Position numbers and translations under genes: made by a program | Notes under the pieces: model-generated | Told to the model about the DNA's origin: nothing | The model's input: only the letters and a program-made list of their open reading frames with translations | Database searches by the model: none | In this document: piece after piece, positions 47,566-55,786 of the stretch | Position numbering within the stretch: the first letter of the stretch is position 1 | How the letters are laid out: each line of letters begins with the position of its first letter | Source: Amycolatopsis orientalis DSM 40040 = KCTC 9412 | GTDB lineage: Bacteria > Actinomycetota > Actinomycetes > Mycobacteriales > Pseudonocardiaceae | NCBI RefSeq assembly: GCF_000478275.1 | Contig: NZ_ASJB01000096.1 | Span: 1-64,000, forward strand | Length of the DNA: 64,000 bases | Direction of reading: 5' to 3'

Positions 47566-48528
47566 GTGGCCACATCAGCACTGGCGGCCGTCGATTTCGG
47601 TCAAGGCGTGTCCAGCGCCTGGAGTTCGGTCGCCACCTTCGTCCCCAAACTGCTCGCGTTCCTGGTCATCCTGTTCATCGGCTGGCTGATCGCCAAGGCG
47701 CTCGCCAAGGCCGTGAGCATGGTGCTCGAAAAGGTCGGGTTCAACCGCCTGCTCGAACGAGGCGGCTTCAAACAGATGCTCGCGCGTAGCCAGTTCGACG
47801 CGTCGAACATCATCAGCAAGATCGTCTACTACGCGATCCTGCTGATCGCCCTGCAGTTCGCGTTCGGCGTGTTCGGTCCGAACCCGGTCAGTTCGCTGCT
47901 CAACGACATCGTCGCGTGGCTGCCGCGCGCCATCGTCGCGATCGTCATCGTGGTGATCGCCGGCGCGATCGCCAAGGCGGTCAAGGACCTGGTGGGCAAC
48001 GCCCTCGGCGGCGTCTCCTACGGCAAGGTGCTCGCGACCATCGCCTCGGTGTTCATCTGGGGTCTCGGCGCGATCGCCGCGCTGAACCAGATCGGGGTGG
48101 CCACCGCGGTCACGCTGCCGGTGCTGATCACCGTGCTCGCCACGGTCGGCGGGATCGCCGTCGTCGGTGTCGGTGGCGGCCTGATCAAGCCGATGCAGCA
48201 GCGCTGGGAGACGTGGCTCGGCCGGGCCGAGGCGGAGATCCCGGCCGCGAAGGCGCAGGCCGAGGCCTACCAGCGCGGCCGTGAGGACGCACGCCGCTCG
48301 GGTGACGTGCCGACCGAGCAGACCACCGTCCACCAGCCGGTGTCCGCCGGGCACCACGCCGCCGATCCGACCCGGACGCAGCAGGCCGGTGGCGGGATGC
48401 AGACCGGTGGCGGGATGCCCGCGCCGCAGCAGCAGTTCCCGCCGAACCAGGGTCAGGTGCCTCCGCACCAGGATCCCGGCCAGCGGCCCCCCGGTGGGTC
48501 AATGCCCCCTCCGCCGGAGTACCGCTGA
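47566..48528 (+). CDS. Polytopic membrane protein, mechanosensitive-channel-like
   Basis: A 320-residue protein. Residues about 1-220 hold four to five membrane helices with repeated amphipathic segments (PKLLAFLVILFIGWLIAKALAKAVSMVLEKVGFNRLLERGGF; WLPRAIVAIVIVVIAGAIAKAVKDLVGNAL; LPVLITVLATVGGIAVVGVGGGLIKPMQQRWE), the TM-helix-repeat arrangement of MscS-related CmpX-type proteins. The C-terminal 100 residues are a disordered Gln/Pro/Gly-rich cytoplasmic tail. GTG start with AGGGAG upstream. Role inferred only. Confidence 0.82.
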   Translation: MATSALAAVDFGQGVSSAWSSVATFVPKLLAFLVILFIGWLIAKALAKAVSMVLEKVGFNRLLERGGFKQMLARSQFDASNIISKIVYYAILLIALQFAFGVFGPNPVSSLLNDIVAWLPRAIVAIVIVVIAGAIAKAVKDLVGNALGGVSYGKVLATIASVFIWGLGAIAALNQIGVATAVTLPVLITVLATVGGIAVVGVGGGLIKPMQQRWETWLGRAEAEIPAAKAQAEAYQRGREDARRSGDVPTEQTTVHQPVSAGHHAADPTRTQQAGGGMQTGGGMPAPQQQFPPNQGQVPPHQDPGQRPPGGSMPPPPEYR

Positions 48529-48562
48529 CCTGCGACGGGAACGGATGGGGCGTCCGGCCGCC

Positions 48563-48946
48563 CTATCCGTTCCCGGTCGGCAGCGGTCGCGGGTCGTCCA
48601 TGGTGGCGGCCAGCGAGCATACCCCGACCAGGCGAGCGGTCAGCCAGTCGCTGGTGGTCCACGCGGTCAGATCGGCCGGCGCGCGGAACGTCCAGCCCTT
48701 GGTCCTGGCCTCGTCGAGCAGCCCTCGCGTGTAACCGGCGAGGAGTACCACCCCGGCGACCGCCGCCGAACCTTCGACCCCCGCCGCGAGGATGTCCCGC
48801 ACCGCGGCCGAGTGCTGGTCGAAGACGGCCGACAGCCCGGGAAGGGCCGCCGCGGCGGCGAGTCCGGCGACGCCGATCTGCTCGTGAAGCCGCGAGAGCG
48901 TGCTACGAGCCGAAGATTCCACCCAGGACGACACCAGATCTTTCAC
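48563..48946 (-). CDS. DUF6401-like protein
   Basis: A 127-residue soluble protein. RSTLSRLHEQIGVAGLAAAAALPGLSAVFDQHSAAVRDIL, then GYTRGLLDEARTKGWTF and DWLTARLVGVCSLA, resembles actinobacterial DUF6401 proteins sometimes found near natural-product genes. The function is unknown, and the family call is tentative. Convergent with the membrane protein at 47566-48528. Confidence 0.68.
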   Translation of the reverse strand: MKDLVSSWVESSARSTLSRLHEQIGVAGLAAAAALPGLSAVFDQHSAAVRDILAAGVEGSAAVAGVVLLAGYTRGLLDEARTKGWTFRAPADLTAWTTSDWLTARLVGVCSLAATMDDPRPLPTGNG

Positions 48947-49009
48947 CCGACCAGGTTAGCCAGGCGGAGCGATTTGTCGACATCCGCGTGATCACGATCG
49001 CAGCGCCGT

Positions 49010-50128
49010 TCAGCAGGCCTTGAGCGCCTGGTCCAGGTCATGCCACAGATCCTCGACGTCCTCCAGCCCCACCGACATGCGGATGAGCCGGTCGGTGACG
49101 CCCGCGCCCTGCCGGTCGTCCTCGGCGACGATCCGGTGGCTGATCGACGCGGGATGTTGGATGAGCGAGTCCACGCTGCCGAGACTGACGGCCGGGGTGA
49201 TCAACCGGACCGCGCCGATGAGCGCGTGCGGATCGCCCTCGACCTCGAACGCGATCAGCGGGCCCCCGATGCCCGGATAGTGCACCGCGCCGACGTTCTC
49301 GTGCGCCCGCAGCCGCTCGACGAGTTCGGCCGCCGTCGCGGCCGCGGCGTTGACCCGCAGCGGAAGCGTCGAGAGGCCGCGAAGCAGCATGTACCCGGCC
49401 AACGGGTGCAGAACGCCTCCGGTGGCGAAGCGAATCTGCCGCAACATGCCGGCGTCTTCGGCACCGCAAGCGACCACGCCACCCATGACGTCGCCGTGGC
49501 CGCCGAGGAACTTGGTCGCGCTGTGCAGGACGAACCGGGCGCCGTGCCGCCCCGGCCGCTGGAGCACGGGAGTCGCGAAGGTGTTGTCGACCAGCACCGG
49601 CACCTCGCCCGCGGCACGCACGATCTCGGCGATGTCGACCTCGCGCAGCGTCGGGTTCGCGGGCGTTTCGAGCAGCACCAGCCCGGTGTCGGGGCGCAGC
49701 GCCGAGGCGAGGCCTTCCGGATCGGCCCAGGTCACCTCGGTGCCGAGCAGTCCGGAGGTGAGCATGTGGTCGGTGCAGCCGTAGACCGGGCGGACGGCGA
49801 CGATATGCCGTTTGCCCTGCGCGACGGCGGCGAGCAGCGAGGCCGACACCGCGGCCATGCCGGTGGCGAACGCGACGGCGTCTTCGAACCCTTCGAGTTC
49901 GGCCAGCGCCTTCTCGAACCGTTCGACGGTCGGGTTGCTCAGCCGCCCGTAGACCGGCAGGCCCGACAGCGAGCCCGTGGTGGCGAACTCGTCGATGCGG
50001 CTCGCCTCTTCGACGCTGTCCCGCGAGGGGTAGGTCGTGGACAGGTCCAGCGGAGCGGCGTGGACGCCGAGGTCCGTGAGATCGTCACGGCCGGCGTGGA
50101 CGGCTCGGGTGCGCAGCGTTGCGGTCAT
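49010..50128 (-). CDS. Cystathionine gamma-synthase/lyase-family PLP enzyme
   Basis: A 372-residue Cys/Met-metabolism PLP enzyme. YGRLSNPTVERFEKALAELEGFEDAVAFATGMAAVSASLLA, LETPANPTLREVDIAEIV, VLVDNTFATPV, and the PLP lysine in HSATKFLGGHGDVMGG. Acts in transsulfuration, as a synthase or lyase; the choice is not clear from motifs. Divergent to an Lrp regulator 58 bp away, with an inverted repeat between. Confidence 0.9.
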   Translation of the reverse strand: MTATLRTRAVHAGRDDLTDLGVHAAPLDLSTTYPSRDSVEEASRIDEFATTGSLSGLPVYGRLSNPTVERFEKALAELEGFEDAVAFATGMAAVSASLLAAVAQGKRHIVAVRPVYGCTDHMLTSGLLGTEVTWADPEGLASALRPDTGLVLLETPANPTLREVDIAEIVRAAGEVPVLVDNTFATPVLQRPGRHGARFVLHSATKFLGGHGDVMGGVVACGAEDAGMLRQIRFATGGVLHPLAGYMLLRGLSTLPLRVNAAAATAAELVERLRAHENVGAVHYPGIGGPLIAFEVEGDPHALIGAVRLITPAVSLGSVDSLIQHPASISHRIVAEDDRQGAGVTDRLIRMSVGLEDVEDLWHDLDQALKAC

Positions 50129-50163
50129 AGCGAGATGGTGCGGTTTTCTCCGGATCGGAAGCA

Positions 50164-50177
50164 ATATCTTCGGATAT
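50164..50177. promoter_or_regulatory. Candidate Lrp operator
   Basis: ATATC-TTCG-GATAT (perfect 5-bp arms) in the AT-rich divergent region between the cystathionine enzyme and Lrp. The A/T-rich dyad fits Lrp/AsnC binding. Confidence 0.55.
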
Positions 50178-50186
50178 CATTCGCCG

Positions 50187-50660
50187 ATGTCGGATTCTGT
50201 CGAACTGAGCACGGTAGACCTCCGGATTCTGCGGCTGTTGCAGAACGACGCACGGATCTCGAACAAGGATCTGGCGGCCGAGGTCGGCATCGCGCCTTCG
50301 ACCTGTCTCGACCGCGTGAACCGCCTTCGCGAGCTGGGGGTGATCACCGGTCAGCGCGCTGAGGTGGACGCCGCCAAACTCGGCCGTCCGCTCGAAGCGC
50401 TCCTGTTCGTCCAGGTCCGGCCGCACCGGCGGGCACTGGTGGACTCGTTCGTCGAGCATCTGCTGGCGCTGCCCGAGGTCCGCGCCGTCTACCACCTGAC
50501 CGGACCGGACGATTTCCTCGCGCACGTCGCCACCGCTTCGGCGACCGAACTGCAGCGGCTGGTGCTCGACGAACTGACCGCCCGCGACGAGGTCGCCCGG
50601 GTGCACACCAACCTGGTCTTCCAGCACTGGAGCGGGGGACCTTTGCTCCCGCCCGGCTGA
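50187..50660 (+). CDS. Lrp/AsnC-family regulator
   Basis: A 157-residue regulator. N-terminal HTH: LSTVDLRILRLLQNDARISNKDLAAEVGIAPSTCLDRVNRLRELGVI. C-terminal RAM/ligand domain: FVQVRPHRRALVDSFVEHLLALPEVRAVYHLTGPDDFLAHVATAS. It probably responds to an amino acid and controls the divergent PLP enzyme. Confidence 0.93.
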   Translation: MSDSVELSTVDLRILRLLQNDARISNKDLAAEVGIAPSTCLDRVNRLRELGVITGQRAEVDAAKLGRPLEALLFVQVRPHRRALVDSFVEHLLALPEVRAVYHLTGPDDFLAHVATASATELQRLVLDELTARDEVARVHTNLVFQHWSGGPLLPPG

Positions 50661-50702
50661 ACGGATCGCCCGGGACGGGTCCCGGGCGATCCTCACCCCC
50701 GG

Positions 50703-50870
50703 CTAGGCCGTGTCCTGTAAGTCAGTTCGATGGGCTTCGTGATCCAGGTGGTTCCTGGCGGTGCGGGCGGATCGGCCTCGTACCGGGTCGTACTCGGCCG
50801 CATCCGCCCGTGCCGTCAGGGGCCGCCTGGGCGCGAAGACCGCGAACAAGACTTGCAGGACACGGCCTAG
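50703..50870. mobile_element. MITE-like foldback element with 20-bp terminal repeats
   Basis: Left end CTAGGCCGTGTCCTGTAAGT (50703-50722) and right end (50851-50870), its reverse complement with one mismatch, enclose 168 bp with no coding capacity. An internal inverted repeat, GGGCGGATcGGCC with GGCCgcATCCGCCC (about 50765-50810), gives a strong foldback. CTAG at both ends fits a short target site. No transposase is in the window; relation to an IS element is inferred from structure. The last bases provide the TAG stop codon of the secreted-protein gene. Confidence 0.8.
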
Positions 50871-51208
50871 TCGAACTCGATCGAGAAACCGATGCCCCGG
50901 CGGTTGTTGGGGCAGTAGGCGGTCGAGCCACGCCGGTCGCCTAGCCAACGCCACTGCCCCGGCGTCTCACCACCGCCCTGGCAGGTGACGCGGAACCGGT
51001 AGCTGGCAGGCCCGTTGCCGTCGCACCACCCCGAGTGGCGGCCGGTCGGCACCCGGTCCTTGTTCCAGGTGCTGCACGGCGGCGCGGCGCCCCGGTCCGT
51101 GGCGGCCTCCGCGGCGTTCGCCTGGACGGCCCCCGCCCCGGTCAACGCCAGTGCCGACACGAGCACCATCGTGGCGCGTGCCGTCCGTGATCGGTGAACC
51201 ATTCTCAT
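50867..51208 (-). CDS. Small secreted four-cysteine protein
   Basis: A 113-residue precursor. Signal peptide about residues 1-33 (ATMVLVSALALTGAGAVQANA). The mature part has four Cys (PPC, GWC, VTC, AYC), likely two disulphides, and a beta-rich look (YRFRVTCQGGG). The family is not recognised. Its stop codon TAG is formed by the CTAG end of the foldback element, so the present C-terminus depends on it. Confidence 0.75.
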   Translation of the reverse strand: MRMVHRSRTARATMVLVSALALTGAGAVQANAAEAATDRGAAPPCSTWNKDRVPTGRHSGWCDGNGPASYRFRVTCQGGGETPGQWRWLGDRRGSTAYCPNNRRGIGFSIEFD

Positions 51209-51287
51209 CTCGTCCTCCCTCGAACCGAACTGAACCGACCGCGCCGAGCCTGGCGACGGCGGTGGAGAGGGAACAAGGTGAGAGGCC

Positions 51288-51327
51288 GTCCGGATGTGTC
51301 CGGATCCGTCCGGATGCGGCCGGACCG
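51288..51327. repeat. 10-bp direct repeats upstream of secreted-protein gene
   Basis: GTCCGGATGT, GTCCGGATCC, GTCCGGATGC in tandem, then a partial fourth (GGCCGGACCG). The repeats lie about 80-120 bp upstream of the secreted-protein start at 51208. The helical period suggests binding of a regulator on one face of DNA, but this is inference. Confidence 0.6.
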
Positions 51328-51331
51328 CAGG

Positions 51332-52165
51332 TCAGTCGATGCGGACCTTGAAGGGATGCGTGACGTCGGCCGGACAGGTGAAGATGTTCAGCACTCCCCG
51401 CCGGTGGAACGACCAGCCCGCCGGCTCACCTTCGGTGACCTCGCAGCCACAGCCGACCTCGTGCTCCTCCGTGGCGAGCGCGATCGTCTGCCGCAGCTCG
51501 GCGCCGCAATCCCGGCAGCCCAGATCGGTGCGCTCGGTCGCGTACCAGGCGGTCCAGCCGCCGATCTTCGAGTACTGGTCCAGCTCCGGCCAGCCCTCCG
51601 GGTCGTCGTGCGCACCCTCGGGGATGCCGAGCGCGGCGCGGGTCTCCGGCGGGAAGTCGCAGAGCCGGGGCAGTTCGTCGATCGAGCAAGGTTCGAACAC
51701 GCAGGGCACCGGCAAGAGAGCGGCGTCGGCGTCCTCGGGCACCGGCGGCGGGTCCGTGATGTCCTCGACTTCGCCGGAATCGCGCCACACCAGCCGGACC
51801 GCGGGCCCTCGGTGATGCGGGCTGTCGTGTTCCATCGGGCAGAACAGGATCTGCAGGACGTCGGTACCCTCCGGAAAGGGCAGCTCGGGGAAGTCGCCGC
51901 GGAAGAACTGCGCGGCACTGATCATCGCCGGAACCGGTTCGTCGAGCGGATGCCCGCCCGCCCACGCGTCGTCGGACGCGTCCGGGTCCGGCGGCCAGGT
52001 CACCGGGCATTCCGGCCACGGCTCGTCCGACGGCCAGAGCAGCGGGCCGCCCAGATGGCTTTCGTCCGGACGGGGGTCGCCCGGCGCGGGGTGCAGCCGG
52101 ATGGCCGTCCGGACCAGGTCGTTCAAGCCGGGGATGGGCATCCCGTCGTATGTCAGCTGGCGCAC
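51332..52165 (-). CDS. DUF1963-like (YwqG) protein
   Basis: A 277-residue protein. SHLGGPLLWPSDEPWPECPVTWP is the DUF1963 GG-P-P-W motif; LGCRDCGAELRQTIALATEEHEVGCGC carries possible metal-binding Cys pairs. I do not know its function. GTG start at 52165, 10 nt after the next upstream gene, so the pair is co-transcribed. Confidence 0.78.
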   Translation of the reverse strand: MRQLTYDGMPIPGLNDLVRTAIRLHPAPGDPRPDESHLGGPLLWPSDEPWPECPVTWPPDPDASDDAWAGGHPLDEPVPAMISAAQFFRGDFPELPFPEGTDVLQILFCPMEHDSPHHRGPAVRLVWRDSGEVEDITDPPPVPEDADAALLPVPCVFEPCSIDELPRLCDFPPETRAALGIPEGAHDDPEGWPELDQYSKIGGWTAWYATERTDLGCRDCGAELRQTIALATEEHEVGCGCEVTEGEPAGWSFHRRGVLNIFTCPADVTHPFKVRID

Positions 52166-52175
52166 CCCGGCGAGC

Positions 52176-52541
52176 TTAGAGGTCCGGCAGCGGATCTTCA
52201 GGTTTTGCCGCGTCACGCATGATCTCCGCGTCGGCCGCGTGCACCACCGAGACGTACTCTTCGTCGATCTCGTAGTCGACGCCGCAGAACTTGAACCACG
52301 GCGTGGTCTCGGCCTGCACCGGCCCGATGCGATGACCGCGCAGCGTCGTCGCGACGACCCGTTTCGGTGTCTTCCTCGACCAGTACCCCGTCGTCAGCAC
52401 CGTGATCGTCTTGCGGGTCACCACGAAGAACACGCTGGGAGTGGTACTGCCGAGGATGTCGGCGGGGAACACGTACTGGATGTCGTCGTCCGGATCGAGG
52501 AAATCCCTGATCCGCTCCCTGACCCCCGAGGAAACCGGCAT
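52176..52541 (-). CDS. Small conserved protein (PH-like fold)
   Basis: A 121-residue protein. FLDPDDDIQYVFPADILG, then SVFFVVTRKTITVLTTGYW and TTPWFKFCGVDYEIDEEYVSVVHAADAEIMRDA gives a beta-barrel-like pattern as in bacterial PH domains. No enzyme motif. It precedes the DUF1963 gene. Confidence 0.68.
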   Translation of the reverse strand: MPVSSGVRERIRDFLDPDDDIQYVFPADILGSTTPSVFFVVTRKTITVLTTGYWSRKTPKRVVATTLRGHRIGPVQAETTPWFKFCGVDYEIDEEYVSVVHAADAEIMRDAAKPEDPLPDL

Positions 52542-52568
52542 ACCGTCAAACTACCGGCCGGGTCACCT

Positions 52569-52614
52569 CTCGTGAGTGGTAATGACGGTTCTAACCGTCA
52601 TTACCACTCACGAG
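52569..52614. repeat. Family A palindrome, copy 5
   Basis: Perfect 22-bp arms (52569-52590, 52593-52614) around CT. It lies 3 bp after the hydroxyacyl-CoA dehydrogenase stop and upstream of the PH-like gene, both on the minus strand. Confidence 0.93.
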
Positions 52615-52617
52615 GCC

Positions 52618-54393
52618 CTACCTGGCCGAGTAGTCCTTGAAGCCCTTCCCGGTCTTCCGGCCGAGCCGCCCCGCGGTCACGAGGTGCTCCAGCAGCGGCG
52701 CGGGCGCGAAGCCCTCTTCGCGGAACTCGTTGAACAACGTTCGCTGGATCGCCAGCGAAACGTCCAGCCCGACGACGTCGAGCAGTTCGAAGGGGCCCAT
52801 CGGCAACCCGCAGCCCACCTTCATCGCGGTGTCGATGTCGTCGGCCTCGGCGTAGTGCGCTTCGAGCATCTTCACCGCGTCGTTGAGGTACGGGAACAGC
52901 AGCGCGTTGACGATGAAGCCGGCCCGGTCGCCGCAGTGCACGGGGTGCTTGCCCACCGCCGCGCAGACGGCGTCGACGGTCGCGATCACGTCGGGCGCGG
53001 TGGAGATGGTCGAGACGACCTCGACCAGTTTCATCACCGGCGCCGGGTTGAAGAAGTGCACGCCGACCACGTCCGACGGCCGCGAGGTGGCCGCCGCGCA
53101 TTCGATGACCGGCAGCGACGACGTGGTCGTCGCCAGAACCGCACCCGGTTTCACGACGTCGTCGAGAGCGGCGAAGACGGCCTGCTTGACGGCCAGGTCT
53201 TCGGCCACCGCCTCGATGACGAGGTCGACGTCGGCCAGTTCGTCGAAGTCCACCGCGGGCGAGATCCGGCCGAGCGCGGCGGTGGCGTCCTCTTCGGACA
53301 GTCTCCCCTTGACGACGGCCTTGTCGAGCGACTTCTTCACCTTCGCGACCGACGCGGCGGCCTTGTCGGCGCTCCGCGCGCGCAGGATGACCTCGTAGCC
53401 GCGTTTCGCGAACACCTCGACGATGCCTGTCGCCATGGTCCCGGTCCCGACGACGCCGACCTTGCGCACTTCCCTCGGCGCCACGGTGTCCACTGTGGAC
53501 GTCGTGACCGAGTCGGTCACCGTCGGCGAATCGGGCTCGTCGTAGGTGTAGAACCCCCGCCCCGTCTTCCGGCCGAGCAGGCCCGCGGTGATCATCTGCT
53601 TCAACAGCGGCGCCGGCGCGTGCAGCCGGTTGCGCGACTGGTGGTACATCGTGTCGAGGATCTCGTACGCGGTGTCCAGCCCGATGAGGTCGAGCAAAGC
53701 CAAGGGCCCCATGGGATATCCGCAGCCGAACCGCATCGCGGCGTCGAGATCCTCACGGGTGGCGTAGCGCTGTTCGTACATCCGCACGGCGTGGTTGAGA
53801 TAGCCGAAGAGCAGCGCGTTGGCGATGAACCCGGCGCGGTCGCCGATCACCACCGGCGTCTTGCCGAGCCGTTCGGCGAACGCCACGACGTCGGTGATCA
53901 CCTCGGGCTCGGTGACCACGGTGCGGACGATCTCGACCAGCTTGAGGATCGGCGCCGGATTGAAGAAGTGCATCCCGACGACCTTGCCCGGCCGCGCGGT
54001 GTGCACCCCGATCTCGGTGATCGACAACGAGGAGGTGTTGGACACGAAGATCGTGTCCGGACCGGTGATCTTGTCCAGCTCCGCGAACACGTCGGATTTG
54101 GCTTCGAGGTTCTCCGGGATCGCCTCGATCACCAGGTCCACATCGGACAGTCCCTGCAGCGACGTGGTGTAGGAGATCCGGTCCAGGAGCGCGCTGCGGC
54201 CGTCGGCGTCGAGTTTGCCGCCCGCCACCGCCCGTTCGGTCGAATGCTCCAGATGGCCCCGGCCCCGCCGCACGCCGTCGTCGTCGATCTCCACGGCGAC
54301 CACGGACACGCCGCTTCGCGCGAGCACCTCGGCGATCCCGGCACCCATGGTGCCGAGACCGATGACTCCCACACTCGAGATTTCCCGCGCCAC
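52618..54393 (-). CDS. Tandem-fused 3-hydroxyacyl-CoA dehydrogenase
   Basis: A 591-residue protein with two complete 3-hydroxyacyl-CoA dehydrogenase modules. Module 1: SVGVIGLGTMGAGIAEVLA (NAD), HFFNPAPILKLVEI (catalytic His), GFIANALLFGYLNHAVRM, YPMGPLALLDLIGLD. Module 2 (from about residue 310): KVGVVGTGTMATGIVEVFA, HFFNPAPVMKLVEV, GFIVNALLFPYLNDAVKM, LPMGPFELLDVVGLD. It probably oxidises 3-hydroxyacyl-CoA in fatty-acid or polyhydroxybutyrate metabolism. GTG at 54393 with GGAGG upstream. Confidence 0.93.
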   Translation of the reverse strand: MAREISSVGVIGLGTMGAGIAEVLARSGVSVVAVEIDDDGVRRGRGHLEHSTERAVAGGKLDADGRSALLDRISYTTSLQGLSDVDLVIEAIPENLEAKSDVFAELDKITGPDTIFVSNTSSLSITEIGVHTARPGKVVGMHFFNPAPILKLVEIVRTVVTEPEVITDVVAFAERLGKTPVVIGDRAGFIANALLFGYLNHAVRMYEQRYATREDLDAAMRFGCGYPMGPLALLDLIGLDTAYEILDTMYHQSRNRLHAPAPLLKQMITAGLLGRKTGRGFYTYDEPDSPTVTDSVTTSTVDTVAPREVRKVGVVGTGTMATGIVEVFAKRGYEVILRARSADKAAASVAKVKKSLDKAVVKGRLSEEDATAALGRISPAVDFDELADVDLVIEAVAEDLAVKQAVFAALDDVVKPGAVLATTTSSLPVIECAAATSRPSDVVGVHFFNPAPVMKLVEVVSTISTAPDVIATVDAVCAAVGKHPVHCGDRAGFIVNALLFPYLNDAVKMLEAHYAEADDIDTAMKVGCGLPMGPFELLDVVGLDVSLAIQRTLFNEFREEGFAPAPLLEHLVTAGRLGRKTGKGFKDYSAR

Positions 54394-54490
54394 AACCGGC
54401 CTCCGGAGGTTACTCGCTGGTAGTTTTCTCCGATCGTGCCATGCCGGGGCGCGGAAAGCAGCGGCTGTCACCCTCCTAATCGAGTAAGTG

Positions 54491-55165
54491 TCACTCCCCG
54501 AAGTTCTGCTCGACCAGCTCCTTGACCTTGGTGAGCGCTTCGTCGGCCTGCGCGCCCCGCGCCCGGACCTCGATCCGGTCGCCCTGACGTGCGCCGAGGG
54601 CCATCAGCGCGAGCACGCTGTTGGCGTCCGCGGTCTCGTCGCCGAGCCGCACGGTGACCTCCGCGTCCAGCCCCGCGATGCTCCGGACCAGGACGGCGGC
54701 CGGCCGCGCGTGCAGCCCGACGTCGTTGCGCAGCGTGAGTTCGACACTGCTTTCGCCGTCCCGCGAACCGCTGTCGAACGTCAGATCCGGCGGGGCGCCC
54801 GCCGAGGCGGCGGCTTCTGCGACGGCCTTCCGGTCCGCTCCGCCCTGCGCCGCGACGGCGGCGGCGATCGCGCCCTCGACGAGCGGCGCGTCCACGACGA
54901 CCGCGGCCGACGGATCGGCGAGCGTTTCGACGGCCAGGTCCGCGGTCATCTGCGCGCTGCCGAGGTCGTACAGCAGGACGACACCCGAACCCGAGTCGGC
55001 GCGTTGCGTGGCCGCGACGACCTCGTCGTAATCCGTGCCGATCCCGCCGTCCGGCAGGCCGCCCGCCGCCGCGATGGTGACGTCCGGCGCCATCTGCGCG
55101 GCGAGTTCGGCGAGCCCTTCGGCGAGTTTGGCACTGTGGGAGACGAGCACGATTCCGACGCTCAC
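54491..55165 (-). CDS. dhaM: DhaM: PTS EIIA-like domain fused to HPr
   Basis: A 224-residue phosphotransfer protein. The N-terminal mannose-type EIIA domain has LVSHSAKLAEGLAELAAQMA with the phospho-His in the SHS motif; about residues 135-224 are HPr, with LRNDVGLHARPAAVLVRSIAG carrying the HPr active His. It lacks the EI domain of the longest DhaM forms, so it needs a separate EI. It phosphorylates the ADP on DhaL. Last gene of dhaKLM; 4-nt overlap with dhaL. Confidence 0.93.
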   Translation of the reverse strand: MSVGIVLVSHSAKLAEGLAELAAQMAPDVTIAAAGGLPDGGIGTDYDEVVAATQRADSGSGVVLLYDLGSAQMTADLAVETLADPSAAVVVDAPLVEGAIAAAVAAQGGADRKAVAEAAASAGAPPDLTFDSGSRDGESSVELTLRNDVGLHARPAAVLVRSIAGLDAEVTVRLGDETADANSVLALMALGARQGDRIEVRARGAQADEALTKVKELVEQNFGE

Positions 55166-55785
55166 CGGGCGGCCTCCGCGAACGCGCGCAGCAGCAGCGC
55201 CGTCGAGCGGGCCCCGGGATCGAGATGGCCTATCGCGCGCTCACCGAGATAGGACGCGCGCCCCTTGCGCGGTACAAGGTCCACAGTGGACTCGGCACCC
55301 TTGTCGGCGGCGTCGGCCGCCGCGGTCAGGATCGACGCGATATCCGAACCGGCGGCCTCCTCGGCGGCGGACACGGCCGGGATCAGCGCGTCGACCATGG
55401 TCGCGTCCCCGCCGACGGCCTTGCCGCGCGCCTGCACTCCTTCGAGCGCCGCGCGCAATGCCTCGACGAGCAGCGGACCGTCCACTTCGGCCGCGGTGCC
55501 CAGTTTGACCGACGCGCGCAGGAAAGCCGTGCCGTACAACGGCCCCGCCGCACCGCCGACCTTCGAGATCAACGTCGTCGCGGCGAGTTTCATGACCGCC
55601 GCCGGGGTTTCCGGGGTCCCGGTGTCCAAAGCGGACACGATCGCGGTGAACCCCCGGTCCATGTTCTCGCCGTGGTCGGCGTCGCCGATCGCGCGGTCGA
55701 GTTCGATCAGCTCGACCCGATGTCCGGCGATCACCGTGGCCGCCGCCCGCAAGGCGGCGGCGAGCGTCTCGGCGGTGCAGGCCAT
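55162..55785 (-). CDS. dhaL: DhaL: nucleotide-binding subunit of DHA kinase
   Basis: A 207-residue subunit holding ADP permanently. ELDRAIGDADHGENMDRGF provides the Mg-binding Asp residues; LISKVGGAAGPLYGTAFLRAS and SDLVPRKGRASYLGERAIGHLDPGARS are family blocks. It follows dhaK by 1 nt. Confidence 0.95.
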   Translation of the reverse strand: MACTAETLAAALRAAATVIAGHRVELIELDRAIGDADHGENMDRGFTAIVSALDTGTPETPAAVMKLAATTLISKVGGAAGPLYGTAFLRASVKLGTAAEVDGPLLVEALRAALEGVQARGKAVGGDATMVDALIPAVSAAEEAAGSDIASILTAAADAADKGAESTVDLVPRKGRASYLGERAIGHLDPGARSTALLLRAFAEAAR

Positions 55786-55786
55786 C

